From positions 1 through 64,000 of the forward strand of contig CACPMF010000002.1 in assembly GCA_902634935.1 (NCBI GenBank): a stretch of 64,000 nucleotides of DNA. Direction: 5' to 3'. The DNA is from an uncultured Pelagibacteraceae bacterium. GTDB lineage: Bacteria > Pseudomonadota > Alphaproteobacteria > Pelagibacterales > Pelagibacteraceae. Made by a program: the position numbers and the translations under genes. Under the pieces are notes generated by a model. That model was not told the origin of the DNA and made no database searches. It was given only the letters and a program-made list of their open reading frames with translations. Below are positions 33,572 through 42,345 of this stretch, piece after piece (positions within the stretch are counted from its first letter, which is position 1; every line of letters begins with the position of its first letter).

Positions 33572-34660
33572 ATGAAAATAGGATCAATAAAAGAAAACTT
33601 AAAAATTGAACAGCGTATTGCCGTTACTCCAGAAATAATTAAAAAATATAAATCATTAGATTTCAATATAATCCTACCCAAAGGATATGGAGAACATTTG
33701 GGTATTTCTGATAAGCAATTTATAAATGAAGGAGCAGAAATATTAGATAACGAAGAAAAAATATTATCTGAGGCTGATGTAGTTTTACAAATGAATTTGA
33801 TTGGCGAAGAGAGCTTTAAAAAATTCAAAAATGAACAAATTTTAATAGGCGTTTTAAATCCTTATTCAAATAAAGATAAACTAAATAAACTTTTAGAAAA
33901 AAAAATAAATTGCTTTTCACTTGAGCTTTTGCCAAGAATTACCAGAGCACAATCAATGGATATACTTTCATCACAAGCAAATTTAGCGGGATATAAGGCA
34001 GTAGTTGACTCATTTGCTTTTTATCAAAAAGCTATACCTATGATGATGACTGCAGCAGGCACAATACCAGCGGCCAAAGTATTAATAGTAGGGGCAGGTG
34101 TTGCTGGTTTACAAGCTATTGCTACAGCAAAAAGAATGGGAGCAATAGTATTTGCGACAGATGTTAGATTAGCATCAAAAGAACAAGTTGAAAGTCTAGG
34201 TGGTAAATTTTTAGTTGTTGAGGGTGCAGAAAATTTAGAGACTGAAGGCGGATATGCAAAAGAAGCGTCAGACGAATTTAAACAAAAACAAGAAAATTTA
34301 CTAAAAGATACATTAAAAAAAATTGATATAGTCATATGCACCGCTTTAATTCCAGGAAAAAAAGCGCCTTTAATTATTAAAAAAGATATGATTGAAGTGA
34401 TGCAAAGTGGATCTGTAATTTATGATCTTGCAGCCTCTCAAGGAGGAAATTCTGAACTCACCAAAGTAAATGAAATTATAGATCATAATGGAGTAAAAAT
34501 AATGGGAGATAGTAATATTTTGAACAAACTTCCAAATTCAGCTTCAAATTTGTATGCAAAAAATATGTTCAATTTTGTAAGTAATTTATATGATAAAGAA
34601 AATAAAAAGATAAATATAAATCTAGAAGATGAAATTATAGAGAAAACTCAAATAAAATAA
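33572..34660 (+). CDS. pntAA: NAD(P) transhydrogenase subunit alpha part 1
   Basis: A 362-residue soluble NAD-binding domain of the proton-translocating transhydrogenase, which uses the proton gradient to make NADPH from NADH. It has the alanine dehydrogenase/PNT N-terminal domain (KIGSIKENLKIEQRIAVTPE), the RAQSMDILSSQANLAGYKAV segment, and the Rossmann motif VLIVGAGVAGLQAIATAKRMGA. The alpha chain is split in two genes, as is usual in alphaproteobacteria. pntAB starts 2 bases after the stop. Confidence 0.95.
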   Translation: MKIGSIKENLKIEQRIAVTPEIIKKYKSLDFNIILPKGYGEHLGISDKQFINEGAEILDNEEKILSEADVVLQMNLIGEESFKKFKNEQILIGVLNPYSNKDKLNKLLEKKINCFSLELLPRITRAQSMDILSSQANLAGYKAVVDSFAFYQKAIPMMMTAAGTIPAAKVLIVGAGVAGLQAIATAKRMGAIVFATDVRLASKEQVESLGGKFLVVEGAENLETEGGYAKEASDEFKQKQENLLKDTLKKIDIVICTALIPGKKAPLIIKKDMIEVMQSGSVIYDLAASQGGNSELTKVNEIIDHNGVKIMGDSNILNKLPNSASNLYAKNMFNFVSNLYDKENKKININLEDEIIEKTQIK

Positions 34661-34662
34661 TT

Positions 34663-34965
34663 ATGGAAATAGACCCTTTTATATTTAGAATTAGTATCTT
34701 TATATTGTCAATTTTTGTTGGTTATTATGTAGTATGGAGCGTAACACCTTCTCTCCATACACCTTTGATGTCTGTTACAAACGCAATTTCTTCAGTAATC
34801 ATTGTAGGTGCAATTGTTGCAGCATTAGCAAGTAATTCGGAAAAAATTTTTGAAACCCCAAGCATATTTGGATTTCTTGCAATTATCTTAGCAGCAGTGA
34901 ATATTTTTGGAGGATTTTTGGTAACTCAAAGAATGCTTCAAATGTATAAGAAAAAGAAAAAATAA
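34663..34965 (+). CDS. pntAB: NAD(P) transhydrogenase subunit alpha part 2 (membrane)
   Basis: A 100-residue membrane protein with three predicted helices, matching the C-terminal membrane part of the transhydrogenase alpha chain. SVTPSLHTPLMSVTNAISSVIIVGAI is the conserved core helix pair, and the end FGGFLVTQRMLQMYKKKKK is typical. With PntB it forms the proton channel in the inner membrane. It lies between pntAA and pntB with gaps of 2 and 9 bases. Confidence 0.95.
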   Translation: MEIDPFIFRISIFILSIFVGYYVVWSVTPSLHTPLMSVTNAISSVIIVGAIVAALASNSEKIFETPSIFGFLAIILAAVNIFGGFLVTQRMLQMYKKKKK

Positions 34966-34974
34966 AATAAATTT

Positions 34975-36369
34975 ATGTCAGCAAATCTTTCTGCAACCTT
35001 TTACTTAATTTCTGGAATTTTATTTATTTTAGCACTAAGGGGCCTATCTTCTCCAGAAACATCAAGACAAGGAAATTATTTTGGTATTGCAGGTATGGCG
35101 ATAGCAATAATTGTGACTTTCTTGTCAGTTGGAAATTTTGGCTCAGGCTTTATTTACGTTTTGATATTTTTAGTAATTGGAGGATCGATTGGTGCATTTA
35201 TAGCATTTAAAATCCCAATGACTGCAATGCCAGAACTTGTTGCAGGATTTCATAGTTTAGTTGGCTTAGCTGCAGTGTTTGTTGCAATTTCAGCATTTCT
35301 AAACCCAGAAGCTTTCAATCTTGGAAGTATAGGAAATATAAAACTCGCGAGTCTGATTGAAATGTCTTTAGGAGCTGCCATTGGAGCAATTACATTCTCT
35401 GGTTCAATTATAGCTTTCTTAAAACTTAGAGGGATAATGTCAGGAGCGCCTATAACCTTTAAAGGACAGCATTTTATTAATCTATTTATAGGTCTGACAA
35501 TTATTTTTTTAATTTATTATTTATGTAGAACCCAATCATCAAATATTTTTTGGACAATTGTAGCTATTTCCTTTTTAGTAGGAGTTTTGCTCATTATACC
35601 AATTGGAGGAGCAGATATGCCAGTAGTAATTTCTATGCTAAATTCCTATTCTGGTTGGGCTGCAGCCGGCATTGGGTTTACATTAGAAAATACAGCTTTA
35701 ATTATTACAGGAGCCTTAGTTGGGTCTTCTGGAGCTATTCTCTCATACATAATGTGCAAAGGAATGAATAGATCATTCTTTAATGTTATTCTTGGAGGAT
35801 GGGGTGCAACTGATCAAGCCTCATCTACCCTAAGCAAAGAACAAAAGCCTACAAAAAGTGGAAATGCAGATGATGCAGCTTTTTTAATGAAAAATGCATC
35901 TTCAGTAATTATTGTACCTGGTTACGGTATGGCTGTTGCCCAAGCACAACATGCATTAAGAGAAATGGTAGATGCGTTGAAAAAAAATGGTGTAAAAGTT
36001 TCTTATGCAATTCACCCAGTAGCTGGCAGAATGCCAGGACATATGAATGTATTATTGGCAGAGGCAAATGTACCTTATGATGAAGTATTTGAATTAGAGG
36101 AAATAAATAATGATTTTGCAAACTGTGATGTTGCCTATGTAATTGGAGCAAACGATGTTACAAATCCTGTTGCTAAGTCCGACCCGCAAAGCCCAATATA
36201 CGGCATGCCTGTTTTAGATGTTGAAAAAAGTAAATCAGTTTTATTTGTAAAAAGAAGTTTGTCACCAGGTTACGCTGGTATTGATAATGATCTTTTTTAT
36301 AGAGATAATACTTTGATGCTTTTTGCAGACGCAAAAAAAATGACAGAGGAAATAGTAAAGAGTTTGTAA
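34975..36369 (+). CDS. pntB: NAD(P) transhydrogenase subunit beta
   Basis: A 464-residue subunit with about nine N-terminal membrane helices and a C-terminal NADP-binding domain. GADMPVVISMLNSYSGWAAAGIGFTLEN is the diagnostic PntB segment, and VIIVPGYGMAVAQAQHALREM with GRMPGHMNVLLAEA is the NADP-binding domain start. Length equals the family norm (about 460). It closes the pnt operon; the transaldolase gene begins 1 base after its stop. Confidence 0.95.
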   Translation: MSANLSATFYLISGILFILALRGLSSPETSRQGNYFGIAGMAIAIIVTFLSVGNFGSGFIYVLIFLVIGGSIGAFIAFKIPMTAMPELVAGFHSLVGLAAVFVAISAFLNPEAFNLGSIGNIKLASLIEMSLGAAIGAITFSGSIIAFLKLRGIMSGAPITFKGQHFINLFIGLTIIFLIYYLCRTQSSNIFWTIVAISFLVGVLLIIPIGGADMPVVISMLNSYSGWAAAGIGFTLENTALIITGALVGSSGAILSYIMCKGMNRSFFNVILGGWGATDQASSTLSKEQKPTKSGNADDAAFLMKNASSVIIVPGYGMAVAQAQHALREMVDALKKNGVKVSYAIHPVAGRMPGHMNVLLAEANVPYDEVFELEEINNDFANCDVAYVIGANDVTNPVAKSDPQSPIYGMPVLDVEKSKSVLFVKRSLSPGYAGIDNDLFYRDNTLMLFADAKKMTEEIVKSL

Positions 36370-36370
36370 A

Positions 36371-37063
36371 TTGACTAAAATATTTTGTGATATTGCAGAT
36401 ATAAATCAAATCAAAAAGTTTAATAAAAAAAAAATAGTTAAAGGATTTACTACTAATCCAAGCCTTATGAGGAAAGCTGGAGCAAAAAACTATACAAAAT
36501 ATTCTAAAGATATACTTGCTATAACAAACAAACCTGTTTCTTGTGAAGTATTTGCTGACAATTCAAAGGAAATGATTTCGCAGGGTAAAAAAATAAATAA
36601 ATGGGGGAGAAACGTTTATGTGAAAGTTCCTGTTACTAATTCTAAAGGAAAATTTATGGGAGCAGCAATAAATTCTTTAAATAAAAACAAAGTGAAACTA
36701 AATATCACAGCTGTTTATAACGCTAAACAGACTAAAAAAATATTAAACAAAATAGATAAAAAAACTAAAGTGATAATATCAATATTTGGTGGAAGAATGG
36801 CTGATGCAGGAAAAGATCCAGTTCCAGAATTTAAAAAAAGTTTACAAATTTCAAAAAATTATAAAAACGTAGATATACTTTGGGCTAGCACGAGAGAGCC
36901 ATACAATTATACCCAAGCAAAACAGTTAGGATGTCAGATAATTACTGTGCCACCTTCAATAATTGAAAAAATTGAGAAGTTTGGTAAAAATTTTAAAAGT
37001 CTTACAACAGATACCGTTAAAGGTTTCTTAAAAGATTCAAAAAAATCTAAATTTAAGATTTAG
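36371..37063 (+). CDS. Transaldolase (TalC/FSA-like)
   Basis: A 230-residue small transaldolase-family protein starting at TTG. MTKIFCDIADINQIKKF and KGFTTNPSLMRKAG form the conserved start, KVPVTNSKGKFMG supplies the Schiff-base lysine region, and VISIFGGRMADAGKDP is the usual beta-strand signature. It transfers dihydroxyacetone between sugar phosphates in the pentose phosphate pathway, working with the transketolase at 43342. Its stop lies 3 bases from the encoded CCA of tRNA-fMet on the other strand. Confidence 0.82.
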   Translation: MTKIFCDIADINQIKKFNKKKIVKGFTTNPSLMRKAGAKNYTKYSKDILAITNKPVSCEVFADNSKEMISQGKKINKWGRNVYVKVPVTNSKGKFMGAAINSLNKNKVKLNITAVYNAKQTKKILNKIDKKTKVIISIFGGRMADAGKDPVPEFKKSLQISKNYKNVDILWASTREPYNYTQAKQLGCQIITVPPSIIEKIEKFGKNFKSLTTDTVKGFLKDSKKSKFKI

Positions 37064-37066
37064 AAT

Positions 37067-37143
37067 TGGTTGCGGGGGACGGATTTGAACCGCCGACCTC
37101 AAGGTTATGAGCCTTGCGAGCTACCAGGCTGCTCCACCCCGCG
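37067..37143 (-). tRNA. tRNA-fMet (initiator, anticodon CAT)
   Basis: On the minus strand the gene reads CGCGGGG at its 5' end and CCCCGCA-A-CCA at its 3' end, so CCA is encoded. The C1-A72 mismatch is the bacterial initiator feature. The anticodon loop CTCATAA sits on the stem GCAAGG/CCTTG-. The D-arm GAGC-AGCCTGGTA-GCTC and T-loop GGTTCAAATCC are normal. It begins 4 bases after the stop of rpsU on the same strand, so it may be cut from the rpsU transcript. Confidence 0.95.
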
Positions 37144-37147
37144 ATAA

Positions 37148-37342
37148 CTAAATCCTATTTTTGAGTTTGTTAAGCTTTTTTACTCTTTTAATGTTTTCTT
37201 GAAGAATTCTCTTTTTCTTCTCTGATGGTTTTTCATAAGTATTCTTTAGTTTTATTATTTTAAAAAAACCATCACGCTGAAGTTTTCTTTTTAAAACTCT
37301 CAGTGCTTGTTCAACATTATTATCTTTAACTTCTATTTTAAT
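37148..37342 (-). CDS. rpsU: 30S ribosomal protein S21
   Basis: Ribosomal protein S21, recognised by VKDNNVEQALRVLKRKLQRDG and YEKPSEKKKR followed by a basic tail. The start is unusual. The only common start codon in frame is a TTG at 37354, but a strong GGAGG (37348-37352) lies inside that version. An ATT at 37342 is 5 bases downstream of the GGAGG and gives six residues before DNN, as in other alphaproteobacterial S21 proteins as I recall them. I therefore place the start at the ATT. It lies directly upstream of tRNA-fMet. Confidence 0.85.
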   Translation of the reverse strand: MKIEVKDNNVEQALRVLKRKLQRDGFFKIIKLKNTYEKPSEKKKRILQENIKRVKKLNKLKNRI

Positions 37343-37347
37343 AACAA

Positions 37348-37352
37348 CCTCC
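37348..37352 (-). promoter_or_regulatory. Shine-Dalgarno of rpsU, deciding an ATT start
   Basis: GGAGG on the minus strand, the strongest ribosome binding site seen in this part of the window. It is spaced 5 bases from an in-frame ATT at 37342-37340, whereas the alternative TTG start at 37354 would place it inside the coding sequence. This supports a non-AUG start for S21. Confidence 0.55.
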
Positions 37353-37413
37353 AAAAAATGGGATTTGTTATCACTTTATAAATTATTTGTCTATTCTTAA
37401 TCATTTGATTATA

Positions 37414-37983
37414 TTATTTTAAGTTTTGTGCTTTTTCTTTCTGTTTTTTCTCTCTCTTAAGTCGTCTTTCAGCTTTTTCAATAGCATCTAAGAGTTCTTT
37501 TTGAGAAAATAACCCCATCGCCACTGGGTCTTTTGCATTAAGATTATTAAAGTTCCAATAACTTTTATTTCTGATAGCCGTCACTGAGTTTTTTGTAACC
37601 CCAACTAATCTCGCAACTTGAGAGTCCTTTAAGATACTATGTTGTTTTATCAACCATAGAGCAGAATCTGGTTTATCTTGACGTTTTGATAAAGGAACGT
37701 ATTTTTTTATTTTTTTCTCCGTATTTTCTATTTCAACATCATTAGTTTTCAAATTTAATGGTCTATTATTGTCCACAGATGATAAGTTAATTTCTTCCCT
37801 AGTAAGTTGACCAGACATTATTGGGTTATAACCAACTATACCTTTTGCTACTTCTCCATCAGCAATACCCTGTATTTCGACTTCATGAAGTTTACAAAAA
37901 TCAGCTATTTGTTTAAATGTAAGCGTAGTATTTTCAACTAACCAAACAGCAGTTGCCATTGGCATTAAAGGAGCGTTGGACAT
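37414..37983 (-). CDS. trcR: Cell cycle transcriptional regulator TrcR (DUF1013)
   Basis: A 189-residue alphaproteobacterial protein. [30 protein letters not shown] and HEVEIQGIADGEVAKGIVGYNP are the family landmarks. A second helix-turn-helix-like unit follows (ILKDSQVARLVGVTKNSVTAIRNKSYWN), so two HTH units are visible. It is named after the Caulobacter cell-cycle regulator; the role in a SAR11-like cell is not established. The C-terminus is a charged coiled tail. The ATG overlaps the last base of rpmE. Confidence 0.85.
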   Translation of the reverse strand: MSNAPLMPMATAVWLVENTTLTFKQIADFCKLHEVEIQGIADGEVAKGIVGYNPIMSGQLTREEINLSSVDNNRPLNLKTNDVEIENTEKKIKKYVPLSKRQDKPDSALWLIKQHSILKDSQVARLVGVTKNSVTAIRNKSYWNFNNLNAKDPVAMGLFSQKELLDAIEKAERRLKREKKQKEKAQNLK

Positions 37984-38213
37984 TAATTTTTTTTCTCTGA
38001 TCTAAAAATTTGGAATTTTTTATTGAATTTACTAATTCTCCCTTTATCTAATATTTTTTGTTTTCCACCTGTCCAAGCGGCATGCGAGTTAGGATCTATT
38101 TCTAACTTAAGAACTTCCCCCTCCGAACCCCATGTAGATTTAGTTTCAAATTGAGAGCCATCAGTCATTTCGACTTTAATAGTATGGTAATTAGGATGTA
38201 AATTCTTTTTCAT
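37983..38213 (-). CDS. rpmE: 50S ribosomal protein L31
   Basis: A 76-residue L31. [20 protein letters not shown] is the normal start, followed by [25 protein letters not shown] and the conserved [12 protein letters not shown]. The zinc-binding cysteines of the C+ form are absent, so it should not depend on zinc, as is usual in alphaproteobacteria. It shares one base with trcR, which follows on the same strand. Confidence 0.93.
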   Translation of the reverse strand: MKKNLHPNYHTIKVEMTDGSQFETKSTWGSEGEVLKLEIDPNSHAAWTGGKQKILDKGRISKFNKKFQIFRSEKKN

Positions 38214-38250
38214 AAAGCACGGTTTATAGCAAAAGTAATTTTTAAAACAA

Positions 38251-38997
38251 TTAAAAGTTTTTTATTTTTTCAAGCATTTCTTGGTAAATGTTGCTGTTTG
38301 ATGCCTTGATATCTATTGCTTCATCCTCAAACGCACTAATATCACTAACTTTACCCCCGGCTTCTTCAACAATTAGAATACCGGCAGCAATATCCCAAAT
38401 ATTTATTTTGTTATTAAAAAAACCATCTAATCTTCCTGCTCCCACATATGCTAAATCAAGTGCTGCACATCCAGTATTTCTCATATTTAAATGAGGGGTT
38501 GCATGTTTTACACCATCACTGTTTGAAGAAAATAAACACTCTTCTAAATTAATTTTACTAGAGACTCTTACTCTATAATTATTAAAATAGGCTCCACTAT
38601 TTTTTTCAGCATAAAATATCTCATTTTTTATTGGATCAAAAATTAATCCTGATTTAAGGTTACCATTGATCCTCAGAGCTATAGATATTGCAAAGTGTGG
38701 GATCCCATGCATAAAATTAACTGTTCCATCTATTGGATCAATTATCCAACAAGCATCTTCATTTTTATTTTTGATTATCCCACTTTCCTCAGTAATAAAT
38801 GAATAATTTTTTTTTGCTTTTGAAAGTTCCTCAATAAGTATTTTTTCTACTTTTTTATCTGTCTTAGTTACGAAATCTTTTGGGCCTTTTTTGGATACTT
38901 GTAAATTTTCAATTTCACCAAAATCTCTTATAATTGCTTTAGAAGCTTTTTCACAAGCTTTGATCATAATATTTAAATTTGGAGAAATTGAATTCAT
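38251..38997 (-). CDS. suhB: Inositol monophosphatase family protein
   Basis: A 248-residue magnesium-dependent phosphatase. EESG in the first third, [22 protein letters not shown] in the centre and [15 protein letters not shown] near the C-terminus are the three metal and substrate motifs of the IMPase family. Substrate could be inositol-1-phosphate or another sugar phosphate; the SuhB name follows alphaproteobacterial practice. It begins 3 bases after efp ends, in the same minus-strand operon. Confidence 0.85.
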   Translation of the reverse strand: MNSISPNLNIMIKACEKASKAIIRDFGEIENLQVSKKGPKDFVTKTDKKVEKILIEELSKAKKNYSFITEESGIIKNKNEDACWIIDPIDGTVNFMHGIPHFAISIALRINGNLKSGLIFDPIKNEIFYAEKNSGAYFNNYRVRVSSKINLEECLFSSNSDGVKHATPHLNMRNTGCAALDLAYVGAGRLDGFFNNKINIWDIAAGILIVEEAGGKVSDISAFEDEAIDIKASNSNIYQEMLEKIKNF

Positions 38998-39000
38998 TAA

Positions 39001-39561
39001 TTAAACTTTTTTTACATATTCAATTGTTCTTGTATCAACAATTATTTCATCTCCGGTTTCTATAAATGGAGGAACTTGTATACTCAACCCATTATCAAGA
39101 GTTGCTGGTTTATAAGAAGAAGAAACGGTTTGACCTTTTAATGCAGCATCAGTGGTTTCAATCTTACTTTTTATTTGATTGGGTAGATTAACACTCAAAG
39201 GTGTCTCATCATGGAAATTGATTATAACCTCTAAATTTTCAGTTAACATTTTTCCTTTATCTCCAATAATCTCTTTTTTAATATTAATTTGCTCAAAATT
39301 TTCTGGATTCATAAAAAAATAATTTGCTTCATCATCATAAAGGTAATTAAATTTCAGCTCTTCCAAAGATGCTTTTTCTACAGTTTCACTCGATCTAAAT
39401 CTTTCATTAAGTTTTGTATTTTTATTTAAACTTTTCATTTCTACTTGTGCAAATGCACCACCCTTGCCAGGTTTTACATGTTGCGTTTTTAATACTTCCC
39501 ACAAATCATCTTTATGCTCTAATATCATTCCAACTCTTATTTCAGTTGCGTTTATTTTCAT
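39001..39561 (-). CDS. efp: Elongation factor P
   Basis: A 186-residue three-domain protein that rescues ribosomes stalled at proline runs. MKINATEIRVGMILEHKDDLW starts domain I, HVKPGKGGAFAQVEMKSL carries the loop lysine that is modified in many bacteria, and SSYKPATLDNGLSIQVPPFIETGDEIIVDTRT is the domain III signature. Length is normal. It overlaps thiE by 4 bases. Confidence 0.96.
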   Translation of the reverse strand: MKINATEIRVGMILEHKDDLWEVLKTQHVKPGKGGAFAQVEMKSLNKNTKLNERFRSSETVEKASLEELKFNYLYDDEANYFFMNPENFEQINIKKEIIGDKGKMLTENLEVIINFHDETPLSVNLPNQIKSKIETTDAALKGQTVSSSYKPATLDNGLSIQVPPFIETGDEIIVDTRTIEYVKKV

Positions 39562-40175
39562 TTTAATCTTTCTATTGCTTCGTAAGGTTTGTATTTATTA
39601 TTATTCCAAATGTAGCCTGAGATAGCCAAAAAGTTTGCTTTGTTCAACAAAAGTTTTTTATAGTTTTTTTCATTTATACCACCAATAGCAACAACAGGAT
39701 GGTCACTAAACTTTTTTATTTTTCTCAAAACACTTAGTTTTGCTCTAAATTTTACTTTTTTTGTTTTTGTTTTATAAAAAGCACCAACAGCAATATAGTT
39801 TGCCCCATTTATAAGCGCTTTCTTTGCTAATCTAATTGAATTATGGCAAGTAATACCAATTATTTTATTCTTTAAAATTTTTTTTGCTTTAATGATGCTC
39901 ATATCTTTTTGACCCAAATGACAACCATCTGCATTAACTTTTAAAGCAAGAATTGGATCATCATTTACTAAAAATTTAACTTTATATTTTCTGCAGATCT
40001 TGATTATTTTTTTTGAAATTATAATTTTTTTAGAAAGTTTTTCATTTTTTAATCTTAATTGAAAAAAACTTACCTTTTTTGATTTAAAGACGAGCTCTAG
40101 AGATTTAAAAAAATTATTATCAGATATTTTTGTGGGAGAGATTAAATAAACAAAATTTTTATTTTGAATTTTCAA
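39558..40175 (-). CDS. thiE: Thiamine-phosphate synthase
   Basis: A 205-residue TIM-barrel enzyme that joins HMP diphosphate and thiazole phosphate. VYLISPTKI, FFQLRLKN, KFLVNDDPILALKVNADGCHLGQKDM, GITCHNS, NYIAVGAFYKTKTKK and VVAIGGINEKNY follow the ThiE order. A thiD gene is at 59158 but no thiC is in the window; SAR11 is known to need an external HMP source, so this gene would work on imported precursor. It is embedded between fba and efp with overlaps on both sides. Confidence 0.85.
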   Translation of the reverse strand: MKIQNKNFVYLISPTKISDNNFFKSLELVFKSKKVSFFQLRLKNEKLSKKIIISKKIIKICRKYKVKFLVNDDPILALKVNADGCHLGQKDMSIIKAKKILKNKIIGITCHNSIRLAKKALINGANYIAVGAFYKTKTKKVKFRAKLSVLRKIKKFSDHPVVAIGGINEKNYKKLLLNKANFLAISGYIWNNNKYKPYEAIERLK

Positions 40176-41172
40176 GACTTTCTGACCACTTCCCTTGTGC
40201 TGCTAAAGTACACATTTTAGCTCTATGATCAAATACTTCTTGAGTTCCTTTGATATTGTTTATGTCTTTAGACCAAAATTTTAAGGCACCTTGTTGAAGA
40301 GCTCTTCCATATGAGTAGGTCATAATAAAACTTGAGTCATTTTTAATATTTATTTGATTCAGATTGTTTGTTGCTTGAACTTCTGTCTGTCCACCAGATA
40401 AAAATGCAATACCTGGAACTTCAGATGGTACATTATTTTTTAAACATTCTAACGTCATTTCAGCTACTTCGTTATTAGAAATTGTCTCATTTGAATCTGT
40501 TCCAGGAAGAATCATATTAGGTTTTAAAATTGTGCCTTTCAAATCAACTTTATTTATATCTAATTGTTCATAGCATCTTTTGATAACCTCAGTTGTTTTA
40601 TTAAAACAATCTTTAGCCGAGTGTTTCCCATCCATTAAAACTTCTGGTTCTACAATTGGCACCATGCCAGCTTCTTGTGCTAGTGCAGCGTATCTAGCTA
40701 AAGCATGAGCATTTGCTATCATTGATAACTTGCTAGGGTATGCTTCAGAGATAACATAAACACCTCTCCATTTTGTAAATCTAGCACCAAGTTGATAGTA
40801 ATCTTTTAATCTTTCTCTTAAACCATCTAATCCCTCAGTAATTTTTTCTTCTTTAGACCCTGCTAACGTTTTTGCACCTGTATCTACTTTTATTCCTGGT
40901 ACAGCTCCACTTTCAGAAATTAATTTTGGTATAGATTTATTTTGAAAAGTATTTTGTCTAATTGTTTCATCATACAATATTACACCACCAATACATTCTT
41001 TCATTGAGTTTGAAGAAAAAAGTGTTTCTCTGAAGATTAATCTGTTTTTTTCATTAGACTCTACATTTACTGAGTCTAATCTTTTTTTCATAGTCCCAGT
41101 GCTTTCATCAGCCGCAAGAATTCCTTTTCCGTTTTGAAGAATTTTGTTTGCTATTTTGTATAATTCAGACAT
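40159..41172 (-). CDS. fba: Class I fructose-bisphosphate aldolase
   Basis: A 337-residue Schiff-base aldolase interconverting fructose-1,6-bisphosphate with two triose phosphates. GKGILAADESTGTMKKRL is the class I start, WRGVYVIS and VEPEVLMDGKHSA are active-site strands, LKGTILKPNMILPG includes the Schiff-base lysine, and PGIAFLSGGQTE is conserved. The metal-dependent class II form is not seen. It is downstream of pgk with no gap, and its 3' end overlaps thiE by 17 bases. Confidence 0.94.
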   Translation of the reverse strand: MSELYKIANKILQNGKGILAADESTGTMKKRLDSVNVESNEKNRLIFRETLFSSNSMKECIGGVILYDETIRQNTFQNKSIPKLISESGAVPGIKVDTGAKTLAGSKEEKITEGLDGLRERLKDYYQLGARFTKWRGVYVISEAYPSKLSMIANAHALARYAALAQEAGMVPIVEPEVLMDGKHSAKDCFNKTTEVIKRCYEQLDINKVDLKGTILKPNMILPGTDSNETISNNEVAEMTLECLKNNVPSEVPGIAFLSGGQTEVQATNNLNQINIKNDSSFIMTYSYGRALQQGALKFWSKDINNIKGTQEVFDHRAKMCTLAAQGKWSESLENSK

Positions 41173-42345
41173 TTAATTAAGCGCCCTTATACCAGGAAGA
41201 ATTTTTCCTTCAAGATATTCTAAAAATGCTCCACCAGCAGTTGAGACAAAATTAAATTTGTTTTTAATTTTAATGGAGCTGATAACAGAAACTGTATCTC
41301 CACCACCAATAACAGAATAAATCTCTCCTTGTTTATTTCCTATGTATTTTGCTATTTCTAAACTACCTATTGAAAAATTAGGATTTTCAAAATATCCCAA
41401 TGGCCCATTCCATAATATGGTTGAGGAATTATCGATTACACTTTTTATATTTTGTATCGTTTTTGAGCCTACATCAAGTATCATATCGTCATTTTCTATT
41501 TGATGTAACGATTTTTGAATACAATCGTCTTCAAGGCTTTTTCCAACTTTAACATCCTCAGGGAAATATAATTTACAACTATTACTTTCTATTTCAGAAA
41601 AAATTTCTTCAATTATTTTTTCAGAATTTTTTTCGAATAATGAGGTTCCTATATTGTAACCTTTGTATTTTAAAATATTATTAGCCATAGCTCCAACGAT
41701 TATAATATTATCAAATTTAGGTATTAGGTTTTTTATAATGTCTATTTTTGTAGATATCTTTGATCCACCAATTATACAAGTAATTGGTTTTTTAATTTCT
41801 GTTGTAATTTTTTTAAGAGCTTCAACTTCAGAATTTATCTGAAGTCCACTATAGGAAGGTATAAATTTTGTAATACTTGTAACTGAAGCATGTTCTCTGT
41901 GTGAACATGAAAAAGCATCATTTACATAAATGTCCCCAAGTTTTGATAAATGTTCAGAAAATTTTTCATTGTTATTCTCTTCTTCTGGATAAAATCTAAT
42001 ATTTTCTAAAATTATAATTTTTTCATCAGCATCATTAAATAGTTCACTTTTTTTTAAATTAAAAATATTTGCCTTCTCTAGTTTGACATTTTCATTGACT
42101 TGTGAACTTAAGTTATCTCTTATTGGTTGAAGGGATAGCTCACTTCGAACTTTTCCTTTTGGTCTTCCGACATGGGAAATTATTATTATTTTTGCCTTTT
42201 TTGATAAGAGAAAATTAATTGTTGGAATAATTTTATCTATTCTATTTGTATCTGTTATTTTTCCATCCAAAATTGGAACGTTTAAATCTAATCTTAAAAG
42301 TACTATTTGATTATTTAAATTTTCTAAATCTTTTATGGATTTCAT
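41173..42345 (-). CDS. pgk: Phosphoglycerate kinase
   Basis: A 390-residue two-domain kinase, normal length. VLLRLDLNVPILDGKITDTNRI binds 3-phosphoglycerate, ISHVGRPKGK is the basic patch, YVNDAFSCSHREHASV and ILWNGPLGYFE are conserved, and GEIYSVIGGGDTVSVI is the nucleotide loop. Shares one base with gap upstream and abuts fba downstream, so the set is translated together. It works in both glycolytic and gluconeogenic directions. Confidence 0.96.
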   Translation of the reverse strand: MKSIKDLENLNNQIVLLRLDLNVPILDGKITDTNRIDKIIPTINFLLSKKAKIIIISHVGRPKGKVRSELSLQPIRDNLSSQVNENVKLEKANIFNLKKSELFNDADEKIIILENIRFYPEEENNNEKFSEHLSKLGDIYVNDAFSCSHREHASVTSITKFIPSYSGLQINSEVEALKKITTEIKKPITCIIGGSKISTKIDIIKNLIPKFDNIIIVGAMANNILKYKGYNIGTSLFEKNSEKIIEEIFSEIESNSCKLYFPEDVKVGKSLEDDCIQKSLHQIENDDMILDVGSKTIQNIKSVIDNSSTILWNGPLGYFENPNFSIGSLEIAKYIGNKQGEIYSVIGGGDTVSVISSIKIKNKFNFVSTAGGAFLEYLEGKILPGIRALN

